Below are positions 17,241 to 25,388 of a stretch of 62,006 nucleotides of DNA, one piece after another. Source of the DNA: Crocosphaera sp. GTDB lineage: Bacteria > Cyanobacteriota > Cyanobacteriia > Cyanobacteriales > Microcystaceae. Both the position numbers and the translations under genes were made by a program. The stretch is from positions 1 through 62,006 of the forward strand of contig JASJBX010000051.1 of NCBI GenBank assembly GCA_030066295.1. Reading direction: 5' to 3'. The notes beneath the pieces are model-generated. The model was given only the letters and a program-made list of their open reading frames with translations. It was not told where the DNA came from and did not search any database. How positions within the stretch are numbered: the first letter of the stretch is position 1; every line of letters starts with the position of its first letter.

Positions 17241-17582
17241 ATGATTGAATTACATCCTCAATTTTTAACAAAGAATGGTCAAGAATTTGTCCTGTTACCT
17301 TCTGAAGAATTTACGAGTATTCAAAAACTATTAGAAAATTTGGACGAGTTAGAAGCTTTGATGAAACTAAAAGAAACAAACAGTCAAACTTCTCCGTTAG
17401 AAAATTTGAAAGAAATGCAGCAAAAGCAAATAAATGACTGGAAAAAAGCCATTAGTCAAATTGATCAAAAAGACATAATTAAACAACAACAAAGAATTAA
17501 TCAATTATTGGATTCATGGGATAATTTAGATGATGAAAATGAACAGAAAGAAATATTAGCTATTATTCAATCTATAGATTAA
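17241..17582 (+). CDS. Antitoxin-like protein with C-terminal extension
   Basis: A 113-residue acidic protein. The first 45 residues (IELHPQFLTKNGQEFVLLPS, then EEFTSIQKLLENLDELEALM) resemble the N-terminal DNA-binding half of Phd/prevent-host-death antitoxins. The remaining part is a helical, glutamine-rich extension (EMQQKQINDWKKAISQIDQK) instead of a short toxin-binding tail. No toxin gene is adjacent in the same direction. An orphan antitoxin or a repurposed regulator are both possible. Confidence 0.55.
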   Translation: MIELHPQFLTKNGQEFVLLPSEEFTSIQKLLENLDELEALMKLKETNSQTSPLENLKEMQQKQINDWKKAISQIDQKDIIKQQQRINQLLDSWDNLDDENEQKEILAIIQSID

Positions 17583-17609
17583 AAATAATCACCATTAACT
17601 TTCCTTTCA

Positions 17610-17921
17610 TCAGGATAACTCATATAAAATCTTTGCCTCTTGCATTACCCGATCCCGAAAATAAATACTTAATTCAGAGGGTGTTCTTAAATCAACTTTA
17701 TGCCAATTAATTATAGTAGATAACTCTCTTTCCATTCTTGCTAAAGTAAAGAAACTAGGGGTTTTTCCTGCTTCAAATTCCACTAAAAAATTAACATCAC
17801 TATTATCTGTAAAATCTTCTCTCAACACCGAACCAAATAAAGATAATTTCTTAATATAATATTGTTGACAAAAAGCCGATAATGTGTGTTGCTCAATAGT
17901 AATTGGTAGGTTTTTATTCAT
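17610..17921 (-). CDS. MNT-type minimal nucleotidyltransferase, altered active site
   Basis: A 103-residue protein of the MNT/KNTase family, with the signature LSLFGSVLREDFTDNSDVNF. The usual metal pair is DxD (SDIDLLVEF), but here the second aspartate is replaced by asparagine (SDVNFLVEF), so activity may be lost. Its usual partner, a HEPN (DUF86) gene, is missing. Its ATG overlaps the stop of the upstream phosphate transporter gene by one base (TAATG), which implies translational coupling with pit. Confidence 0.8.
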   Translation of the reverse strand: MNKNLPITIEQHTLSAFCQQYYIKKLSLFGSVLREDFTDNSDVNFLVEFEAGKTPSFFTLARMERELSTIINWHKVDLRTPSELSIYFRDRVMQEAKILYELS

Positions 17922-19039
17922 TATAATTTGTCTCCTAATACTTCAATAACTGCGCTAGAAACCGGCACAGAAGCAGCTTGATAAACTTCTTGATTAAACA
18001 CATTCTGGACAATAAATAACAAAACAAAGCTAATAATAGCAGCAATAACAGGAGTTGTGATCCAACCGGAGGCAATACCCCCTAAAACCCCCCATTTAAC
18101 TTGCCTAACCCCTTTTATCCCTTTTAAAAGAGCAATACCTATCACTGCACCCACCACTGCTTGAGAACTAGAGACAGGAATGAGAGGAATAGGAGGTAAA
18201 CCCAAACTAACCACAAAATTTGACAATTCTTGGGAGGAAAAAGTAAATAAGACTAAAGAATTAGCCAAAACCACCACTAATGCACCCACAGGAGATAAGG
18301 TCATTAAACTACCACCCACCGTCATCATCACTTGCTTAGAATAGGTAAACACCCCAACAGCAATGGCGATCGCTCCTAATAAAAATAATTGTTCTACTGC
18401 GGATATATCAAAAATTCCCGCAATTTTTAGGTTGTCAAAGGGAGAAGAAGGGACAAAAACCCCCATTACATTACCAATATTATTCGCTCCCAAAGTATAA
18501 GAACCAAACGCACCCACAATAATTAAACCCCAACGAATATTATTATCCAAACTCAAAAGATGGGGTTTCGTATTTTCAATCAAGAGTACAACTAACTTAT
18601 AGATAACCGCCGCAAATATAGCCGCCAAAATAGGACAAGCTACCCATGTCCCCATAATTTTGATTAAATCATTAATATTGGTGGGGGAACCACTAAACCA
18701 GTTCCAACCAACGATCGCCCCTACAACTGCTTGAGAAGTAGATACTGGCAGTCCTAACTTAGTCATCCACAAAACCGTTATAGCAGCCGCTAAAGCAACG
18801 GTAAAGGAACCGGCCAAAGCATTGACGGCACCTAGTTTTCCCAGTCCTCCGGCTGCTCCGGCCCCTGCGGTGACTGAACCAATAATAATAAAAACACTAC
18901 AGATAACCGCAGCAGTGGAAAAACGAATCATGCGACTCCCCACTGCAGTTCCAAACACATTGGAAGCATCATTTGCTCCTAATGACCATCCCAAAAATAA
19001 GCCACTAGAAAGGAAGATAAAAGTGCTAATTAAGTCCAT
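17921..19039 (-). CDS. pit: Inorganic phosphate transporter, Pit family
   Basis: A 372-residue polytopic membrane protein with about ten hydrophobic segments. It carries the twin Pit/PHO-4 signatures: SLGANDASNVFGTAVGSRMI near the N-terminus and TLGANNIGNVMGVFVPSSPF in the second half, with GLPVSTSQAVVGAIVG and IPVSSSQAVVGAVIG. It imports phosphate (or metal phosphate) with protons or sodium. It lies 40 bases after the DUF47 gene in the same direction, a common pairing. Confidence 0.93.
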   Translation of the reverse strand: MDLISTFIFLSSGLFLGWSLGANDASNVFGTAVGSRMIRFSTAAVICSVFIIIGSVTAGAGAAGGLGKLGAVNALAGSFTVALAAAITVLWMTKLGLPVSTSQAVVGAIVGWNWFSGSPTNINDLIKIMGTWVACPILAAIFAAVIYKLVVLLIENTKPHLLSLDNNIRWGLIIVGAFGSYTLGANNIGNVMGVFVPSSPFDNLKIAGIFDISAVEQLFLLGAIAIAVGVFTYSKQVMMTVGGSLMTLSPVGALVVVLANSLVLFTFSSQELSNFVVSLGLPPIPLIPVSSSQAVVGAVIGIALLKGIKGVRQVKWGVLGGIASGWITTPVIAAIISFVLLFIVQNVFNQEVYQAASVPVSSAVIEVLGDKL

Positions 19040-19079
19040 AAATTTAATCTAACTAATCTGATAAGTTAAGCTATGATAA

Positions 19080-19775
19080 CTATAAAGTGCGTTGAATTGC
19101 ATAAATATCTAACTCATCTGCTACACTTTCAGCGAGATCGGCAATGGCATCAATGGCGTTTACAATATCTCGTAAGTTAATTTTTTCAGAGAATTTATAA
19201 TCAGTGGCAAAAATTTTCTTTTTCAAACTAATGGCAATTTTATCGGCCTCAGATTCATAGACTCTGACTTGATAAGTATGATCTTTTACAGATTTAGGAT
19301 CACGGAAAAAATTACGAGCAGCAATGATGACTGTTTCTATACTTTTAACAACCACTTGCACTAAATCTAAAAATTCTTTTTTACCAATTTTCTGCTCTTT
19401 ATCTTCTATTTGCGATTCTATTTCCTTGTTTTGATCCCGTTCAATCATTAAGTCTTGAAAATTTTTTCCCATCAGATCCAGAAGAGAAAATAAATCCGTC
19501 AGTAATCTCAAAACATCGGCCCGAAAATCAGGAATCAACATTTCACTATAAAGAACATTAACAATGGAACGGCGTAAGTCCCTACATCTTTGTTTTAGTT
19601 CAGTAATTTGTGATAGTTTTTCTTCGCAAGTTCCTATGAGCTTTCCTTCTTCCAGAAAGGCAGTAATGCCTCTTTCAAAATAAATTGCGCCTTCCGCTAC
19701 TTTATCAAGAAATTCATCAATTTGTCCTTCTAATAATTTCGTTTTGCCAAATAAAGCGGGTGTTTCTTTAGACAT
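19080..19775 (-). CDS. DUF47 (PhoU-like) Pit accessory protein
   Basis: A 231-residue helical protein of the DUF47/TIGR00153 family, related to PhoU: FGKTKLLEGQIDEFLDKVAE at the start, VRVYESEADKIAISLKKKIF and REIVDAIDAIADLAE-like (RDIVNAIDAIADLAESVADE) near the C-terminus. Such proteins are encoded with Pit transporters and modulate phosphate uptake. First gene of the DUF47-pit-MNT unit. Confidence 0.9.
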   Translation of the reverse strand: MSKETPALFGKTKLLEGQIDEFLDKVAEGAIYFERGITAFLEEGKLIGTCEEKLSQITELKQRCRDLRRSIVNVLYSEMLIPDFRADVLRLLTDLFSLLDLMGKNFQDLMIERDQNKEIESQIEDKEQKIGKKEFLDLVQVVVKSIETVIIAARNFFRDPKSVKDHTYQVRVYESEADKIAISLKKKIFATDYKFSEKINLRDIVNAIDAIADLAESVADELDIYAIQRTL

Positions 19776-19824
19776 AAGTTAAATTAATTTCAATCAATAT
19801 ATATATTTTATCGTCTCTCATTTT

Positions 19825-19848
19825 CAATTAACAATTAACAATTATTAA
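19825..19848. repeat. AATTAAC heptamer repeat upstream of the phosphate genes
   Basis: CAATTAACAATTAACAATTA contains two and a half copies of a seven-base unit. On the minus strand it reads GTTAATTGTTAATTG, loosely like a Pho box but with seven-base rather than 11-base spacing. It is most likely a heptamer filler repeat. Confidence 0.6.
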
Positions 19849-19938
19849 GTATTCGGTAAGGACTTAACATTATCGCTTCCGTCGAAGTCAGAAGTATCAA
19901 TCTTCTGACTTCATTAAAAGCCCCTACATCAGTTATAA

Positions 19939-21138
19939 TTAAACAAAATTAGCTGGATCTTGATCCCGTCGATGTTTAACGGGAATAGGCACTCCTTGGC
20001 GGTCGCCGACTAAACTTGCAGTGGTTTCTAATGCGTCTCGTAACCGTTTTCCTGCATAGATGGACATATCCCGTGGTACATTAATTCTATCCCGTAAATA
20101 TCGTAAGGCCACATCCGATCCCTTCGGAGGTTGACAAGGTTCCCCAGTCATCAGGGTAGTTAATGCACAACGTAACGCTTCATCGAACATTGCATCCTTT
20201 CCAGGGTTAACCCGAATAATATTCTCACGGTGTTTAATCACCCGTTGCAACGCTTCTTGACGGGAGGTTTCGGGTTCAGCATACATCACATCCGGTAAAC
20301 CAAACCAGGGACCGTTATCGACTCGATCTTGATTAATTTTTGCTTGTTCTTCGCTATTACTGTAACATCCACCCATTTGTGGGGGTAAGTCGTGAACATG
20401 AGTATGAAAGTCGCTTTGAGTTCCCCGATAAGTGGAACGGGTTTCCATTGCATCAAACCACTGGCCAAAGCGTTCATTTTCTTCTCGCAGGGAATAGCCC
20501 TTATAGTAGTATAAACTAGCGTTCATGCGCTCTACATAAGGGGTAAAAATGACATCTACTGTGCCAAACTCCTCTAAAAAATAGGGACTTGGGGTGTCTC
20601 CTAAAGCTTTTTCTACCATCGCCACCACCTTAACAAATTGTTGACGGTTTTGTTGTTCTTGTTTTTGTGACCAAGTGGGATAACACAACCAAGTACACCA
20701 GGCCCGAAACAGTAACCTTTCTAACTGTCGTAAGGAGATAACCGTTGCGTCTTTCATGCTATGGGTTAAGGGGCCAAACGCTGCTTCTAGGGCCAGTAAA
20801 ATATCGTCACTTTCAGTAATTAAACGTCCATCTAATTCAACCGCCGGCAACATTCCGGATGGTACAATTTTTTTATACCATCGTTCTTTTTCTCCGTAGC
20901 AAAACATGGTAACTTTTTTGATACGGTAGGGAATTTGTTTTTCTTCTAACCATAACCAAATTTTTTGACAGTAGGGACACCAAGCGTGGTTATCACGGTA
21001 AAGGGTGACTCTAATCTCACTTTCTTGATGACCAAAAAGCCGTAAAGTAGCTTGAGAATTAGTCGATCCATTAATATTATCTATGGTCCAGTTGGTTAGG
21101 GTTTCTAGTTCGGTCCAGGTTAAAGGTGATGTTATCAT
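19939..21138 (-). CDS. Glutathione S-transferase family protein
   Basis: A 399-residue protein. The N-terminal thioredoxin-like domain has [17 protein letters not shown], a CPYC active site, and [20 protein letters not shown], the GSH-binding loop. A helical GST C-terminal domain follows to about residue 250 and a cyanobacterial extension beyond it. The CPYC motif suggests glutaredoxin-like thiol transfer. Single gene. Confidence 0.87.
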   Translation of the reverse strand: MITSPLTWTELETLTNWTIDNINGSTNSQATLRLFGHQESEIRVTLYRDNHAWCPYCQKIWLWLEEKQIPYRIKKVTMFCYGEKERWYKKIVPSGMLPAVELDGRLITESDDILLALEAAFGPLTHSMKDATVISLRQLERLLFRAWCTWLCYPTWSQKQEQQNRQQFVKVVAMVEKALGDTPSPYFLEEFGTVDVIFTPYVERMNASLYYYKGYSLREENERFGQWFDAMETRSTYRGTQSDFHTHVHDLPPQMGGCYSNSEEQAKINQDRVDNGPWFGLPDVMYAEPETSRQEALQRVIKHRENIIRVNPGKDAMFDEALRCALTTLMTGEPCQPPKGSDVALRYLRDRINVPRDMSIYAGKRLRDALETTASLVGDRQGVPIPVKHRRDQDPANFV

Positions 21139-21211
21139 TTTATAAGTTGGTTAAGTGTTTTTTCAATACTAGCTGTTAAATAATATAACACTTTTCTTAT
21201 CGTAAGATAAC

Positions 21212-21841
21212 CTATAGTTCTCCCAATTTCTTCAAAATTTTCAATACTTGGGATAATTCATGTTTTCGAGGTAATAAGGAAAATTCTCTGGAAAGATCGT
21301 ATTGAGATGTTTCCTGTTTATTTAATTTGAGAAAAAGAAAACTATCTCCATTTGTTACCATACCGTATATTGTTTGTTGTGATTCAGAATTAGCCATCAT
21401 ATAAGCTAAAATTTGAGGGAGTGCAGCAGCAACAGGAATACTGTTACGTTTTGATTCTATTACTAATACCCATAAAGAATTTTTGACAACTAAAACATCG
21501 ATTAATCCTCTAATAATTGTTTGATCCGCATCTTCAATAATTAATTCTACTGATTCAGGAGATTTAATTCTAAAAGGTGGATCTAAAAATCCTGCTACTT
21601 CTAAAAGAGGGAAAACTACTAATAAATTAATTGTTCCTTCTAGTAACAGAGATGATGAACGATGATAATCATAACGTTGTTTGATCCGAGTAATCGCAGT
21701 TTTTTCTCCTTCTGTTATTTTCGCTAATTCCTCATTCCATTCTGGAAAAAAGTTGTCTTCTTCTGTGTGACTTAAATTCAACTTAGTTGGTAAGTCGTTG
21801 AAGTTTTTTATTGCTTCTCTAACACCAATTTTTGTCACCAT
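21212..21841 (-). CDS. PD-(D/E)XK-like nuclease-fold protein (HsdR N-terminal type)
   Basis: A 209-residue protein with the pattern IIRGLIDVLVVKNSLWVLVI followed by ESKRNSIPVAAALPQ. The D...ExK arrangement (LIDVLVV, VIESKR) is that of the restriction endonuclease fold in type I R-subunit N-termini. YMMANSESQQTIYGMVTNGD follows as in that family. Stand-alone copies are common in cyanobacteria and their role is unknown. No methylase is nearby. Confidence 0.7.
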   Translation of the reverse strand: MVTKIGVREAIKNFNDLPTKLNLSHTEEDNFFPEWNEELAKITEGEKTAITRIKQRYDYHRSSSLLLEGTINLLVVFPLLEVAGFLDPPFRIKSPESVELIIEDADQTIIRGLIDVLVVKNSLWVLVIESKRNSIPVAAALPQILAYMMANSESQQTIYGMVTNGDSFLFLKLNKQETSQYDLSREFSLLPRKHELSQVLKILKKLGEL

Positions 21842-21939
21842 AGATTATGCCTCATGATTTAATATCAATGATAGTATAAAAATTGAAAAATAGAGACGTT
21901 TCGTAAAACATCTCTACAAGTATCAAAAAGTATCTTGAG

Positions 21940-22290
21940 TTATTTGATACTTTGTTGAAGTTTTTGCATCAATTCTTTAGCACTTTGCATTTTATTTAAT
22001 TCCTCCTTATTAATAAGTTCGGATAATTCATCCTTTTTGTTACTCACTAAAACAATGGGATAGTCTCTAACCTGTTGATATTTTTGTTCAAATTCATCCT
22101 TATGTAAAAATTCTAATTCATCCGTTGATGATTCTCGAAATGCTTTCCATTCTTTATTTTCCTTCAAGATACCATAGGTGATGTTACAAAGATTACATTC
22201 GTAAGTATCGGGACTAATGATTTTATGTCCGATATCTAAAACAGTATTCATTAAACCACTATTGGCATTATAAACAAAGATAATTTTCAT
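21940..22290 (-). CDS. Conserved small protein with CNLC motif
   Basis: A 116-residue protein. KIIFVYNANSGLMNTVLDIG, then YECNLCNITYGILKENKEW and FLHKDEFEQ belong to a bacterial family of unknown function that I have seen in other genomes. The CNLC pair could bind a metal. No partner is obvious, although it is co-directional with the nuclease-fold gene about 100 bases downstream. Confidence 0.65.
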   Translation of the reverse strand: MKIIFVYNANSGLMNTVLDIGHKIISPDTYECNLCNITYGILKENKEWKAFRESSTDELEFLHKDEFEQKYQQVRDYPIVLVSNKKDELSELINKEELNKMQSAKELMQKLQQSIK

Positions 22291-22567
22291 TTAACCCACC
22301 TTTTCATTACAATAACGATAGACATAACTGAAGTTTAGCAAAACAACAACGTCTCGTTGTTTAAGCAGCAATTATCAATGATAACGTTTTTCACTTTCAT
22401 TGTGAGTATCTTGTTGTACGACTCCTAAAATCATCAGCTTTTTGATGTAACAAAATGATGGGGAATTTAGAAGCAAATATTTTGTTACTTATCTTGTTAG
22501 TTGGAATTATTATTTTTATCTCTATTTTCAGGAAATTTGGACTAAAAATCTTCCTTTTTGTATTCTT

Positions 22568-24232
22568 TTAAATACCATGACTTTTTCCAATGACCCAATG
22601 ACGACGAAAGAAACGGGATAACGATGATTCTTCTAAGGATAAATAAATGGGTCTACCGTGGGGACAAGTACGAGGATGACGGGTTTTTTTCCAACTATCT
22701 AAAAGGTCTTGCATTTGAGCTAATTCTAATGCCATACCATTGCGAATGGCACTGCGACAAGCTACTGCTACCTGTGCGCTTTCTAAGTCTCCCCCTAAAC
22801 TTAATTCGAGCAAAGCGTCTACACAGTCTTCCCTATTTTCTAATAATTTTGGAACCGTACGAACCACCCAAGTATTATCCCCAAAAGGTTCAATTTCTAA
22901 GCCAATTTTCTGTAATTGTTCCACTTGTTTTGTCAATAATTGACTTAAAATAATCCCTTGTTGCACAGGAATTAATTGCCATTCATCTTGTAACTTTTCA
23001 TATAATACCCTTTCGTGGGCAATATGTTGTTCCACTAACCATAAACCCTGAGAATGTTCGGCAACAATATAGGTTTTATTAACCTGTCCCACGGCTCGTA
23101 ATTGAATTAATTCTAACTCACTCCCATCAGAAGAGCCAACATTATAAATCCCTTTATTTTCTGATACGGTCAATAATTTTTTCACCCGTTGGTTTTCCCC
23201 CGTTGTGGTGATAGTCAAAGGGGATAATTTTAAGGCTTTTTCAATAATTTCTGTAACTTTATCTTGCCAAAATTCCAGAGATTGTAAATAAATTTCTGTT
23301 TTAGCTGGATGACGGTTCCAATCAATTTCTGAGGGGGGTATAGTTAAATGAAGAAAGCCAACCGGAAACCGGCCTTTGGGTAACGTGCGACTTAATGCAG
23401 CGAGTGCTGTTTGTTCTAATTGAGGCGATCGCACCACACGGCCATTAACGGCTATTTTTAACCAATCTAAACGGCCCCGTGAAGTGCGATCGGGCAACCC
23501 TAAAACCATTTCTATCTTAGCGGGTTGTTGGGCAGGGGTTTCGATCATCTCACAGAGAAACTGTAAATCATTAAAATGAACCGACTTCAATAACTGGGGT
23601 AAAATATGTTGTGGGGTTTTCCCCGAACTAAGGGTCAGCCACGATTTATGATTATGGTACAGTTGCCAAGTTATTTGGGGATGACAGAGGGACATATTGT
23701 CAATGATGCCCTGTATCGCCTTTAATTGCTGCGAGAAGGCGGGTAAACCTTGACGACGGACTGGTATCGTCCCAAACAGATTAGAAGCCGTTACAATGGT
23801 TCCTGGTGCTATAGGAGCGGTTTCTTCTTTGATCACGTCCCCCTGTTGATTATATTCCAGACACCACCCCACTGCATCATCCGTCGCGTCACGACTCTTA
23901 ATGCTTAACTGGCCAACTTGAGTAATACTAAATAGGGCTTCTCCCCTAAACCCTAAACTGCTAATTTTCCAAAGATCGTCTAAATCGCAAATTTTGCTGG
24001 TATGATGGGCTTTAGCGCAGTGACGCAAATTGCCCAAAGACATCCCTCTGCCATTATCGGCCACTGTAACCTGCCAAAGTTCGGGAAAGACAGAAATGCT
24101 TAACCGAGTCGCTTCTGCGTCAATGGCATTTTCAACCAATTCACGAACCACAGCAGCTAACGAGTCGATCACTTCTCCGGCTGCGATTAAATTGATAACC
24201 TCAGGGGAGAGAAGTTGAATGGGGGGTGACAT
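22568..24232 (-). CDS. mutL: DNA mismatch repair protein MutL
   Basis: A 554-residue MutL. The GHKL ATPase domain has VRELVENAIDA, VADNGRGM and LGFRGEALFSI. The C-terminal domain keeps ACRSAIRNG and CPHGRPIYL, motifs of the endonuclease-type MutL. The metal motif normally DQHAxxERxxxE reads EQHIAHERVLYE here, with D to E and A to I changes. MutL couples MutS to strand nicking. Single gene next to rpaA. Confidence 0.95.
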   Translation of the reverse strand: MSPPIQLLSPEVINLIAAGEVIDSLAAVVRELVENAIDAEATRLSISVFPELWQVTVADNGRGMSLGNLRHCAKAHHTSKICDLDDLWKISSLGFRGEALFSITQVGQLSIKSRDATDDAVGWCLEYNQQGDVIKEETAPIAPGTIVTASNLFGTIPVRRQGLPAFSQQLKAIQGIIDNMSLCHPQITWQLYHNHKSWLTLSSGKTPQHILPQLLKSVHFNDLQFLCEMIETPAQQPAKIEMVLGLPDRTSRGRLDWLKIAVNGRVVRSPQLEQTALAALSRTLPKGRFPVGFLHLTIPPSEIDWNRHPAKTEIYLQSLEFWQDKVTEIIEKALKLSPLTITTTGENQRVKKLLTVSENKGIYNVGSSDGSELELIQLRAVGQVNKTYIVAEHSQGLWLVEQHIAHERVLYEKLQDEWQLIPVQQGIILSQLLTKQVEQLQKIGLEIEPFGDNTWVVRTVPKLLENREDCVDALLELSLGGDLESAQVAVACRSAIRNGMALELAQMQDLLDSWKKTRHPRTCPHGRPIYLSLEESSLSRFFRRHWVIGKSHGI

Positions 24233-24392
24233 AAAGGGAAAATTTAAAATTCCTTCAATGGTTTCATCGTTGAATTTACCATCTTAATCCATCGTTGACT
24301 GTTTTTTAGTGACTTGATGTTTAAGATGTTCCCCCCACTTCCACATTATTCAGGGATTGTGTCACCAACAAATCCCTATATTTCGGAACCAT

Positions 24393-25133
24393 TTACACTA
24401 CTGCAGCATCGGTAGACAGGGGCAATTGCTCAGAATTGGGTAATTCCAAACAGTAACCGGCCCCATAAACGGTTTTAATGTAACAAGGATGTCTGGGATC
24501 CGGTTCTAGTTTTGTCCGTAAATGACGAATATGAACGCGAATGGTTTCAATATCGTCGTCGGGATCATAACCCCAAACTTCCTTAAGAATTTCGCTAGGG
24601 GACACGGTTTGGCCATGACGTTGTAGTAAGCAGTGCAGTAACTCAAATTCAAGGTGAGTTAACTTAACTGTATCCTCAAACCAGATAGCCTCAAAACGTT
24701 CAGGAATTAAGGTTAATGGACCATAATTCAAGATTTCTGAGTGTTTGGCTGCTTGAGGAATGCGATCGGTTCGTCTCAATAATGCCCGTACCCTAGCCAG
24801 CATTTCTGCTAACTCAAAGGGTTTGGTTAAATAATCATCGGCCCCAGCGTTAAACCCTTCGACTTTGTCTTGGGTTTGGCCCAACGCGGACAACATCAAC
24901 ACGGGAATATCGGAGGTCCGATCATCCCGTCGTAGTCTTTGGCAAACCGTAAATCCATCAACCTTGGGTAACATTAAATCCAGCATGATCAGATCAGGCT
25001 GTAGTTGAACCGCTAAGGCTTTTCCAGTAATGCCGTCTGGGGCTTGCTTGACATCATAACCCGCCATCTCTAAATTAGTGGCGATAAGGTCTCTAATGGC
25101 ATCATCATCTTCAATTACGAGTATTCGAGGCAT
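24393..25133 (-). CDS. rpaA: Response regulator RpaA
   Basis: A 246-residue OmpR-family regulator. The receiver domain starts [20 protein letters not shown], with the phosphoacceptor aspartate at 52 ([14 protein letters not shown]) and the lysine in DDYLTKPF. A winged-helix DNA-binding domain follows ([31 protein letters not shown]). [34 protein letters not shown] and the C-terminus match RpaA, the master output regulator of the cyanobacterial clock, rather than RpaB. Transcribed away from the neighbouring kinase. Confidence 0.9.
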   Translation of the reverse strand: MPRILVIEDDDAIRDLIATNLEMAGYDVKQAPDGITGKALAVQLQPDLIMLDLMLPKVDGFTVCQRLRRDDRTSDIPVLMLSALGQTQDKVEGFNAGADDYLTKPFELAEMLARVRALLRRTDRIPQAAKHSEILNYGPLTLIPERFEAIWFEDTVKLTHLEFELLHCLLQRHGQTVSPSEILKEVWGYDPDDDIETIRVHIRHLRTKLEPDPRHPCYIKTVYGAGYCLELPNSEQLPLSTDAAVV

Positions 25134-25335
25134 TGCAACAAAATGATAACTAAATGTAAACGTTAACTAAGAAGTGTGTTCAGATCATAATGAATCCTGT
25201 ACCGATTATAAGCATGATTTTTCAAATAGTTCCCAAATTGTTAAATTTTCCAGATAAAACCGTGACTTCATCCTCTTTGGGTTAAGAATTGTTAAGAAAT
25301 AAAAAGGGAAGAGGGGGGGACGGGGAGATGGATAT

Positions 25336-25379
25336 CAACTCTGAACTCCTGCCTCGGAGCCTCCTGCCTCCTGCCTTTT
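25336..25379. repeat. CCTCCTGCC-type low-complexity repeats
   Basis: Copies of ACTCCTGCC, CCTCCTGCC and CCTCCTGCC run to the kinase start, following a G-rich stretch at 25302-25330. It is an intergenic, imperfect 8-9-base repeat. Confidence 0.6.
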
Positions 25380-25388
25380 TAAGATAGA

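Noticed and set aside
19825-19848. Pho box upstream of the DUF47-pit genes
   Set aside because: Repeat spacing is seven bases rather than the expected 11, and similar heptamers occur elsewhere.
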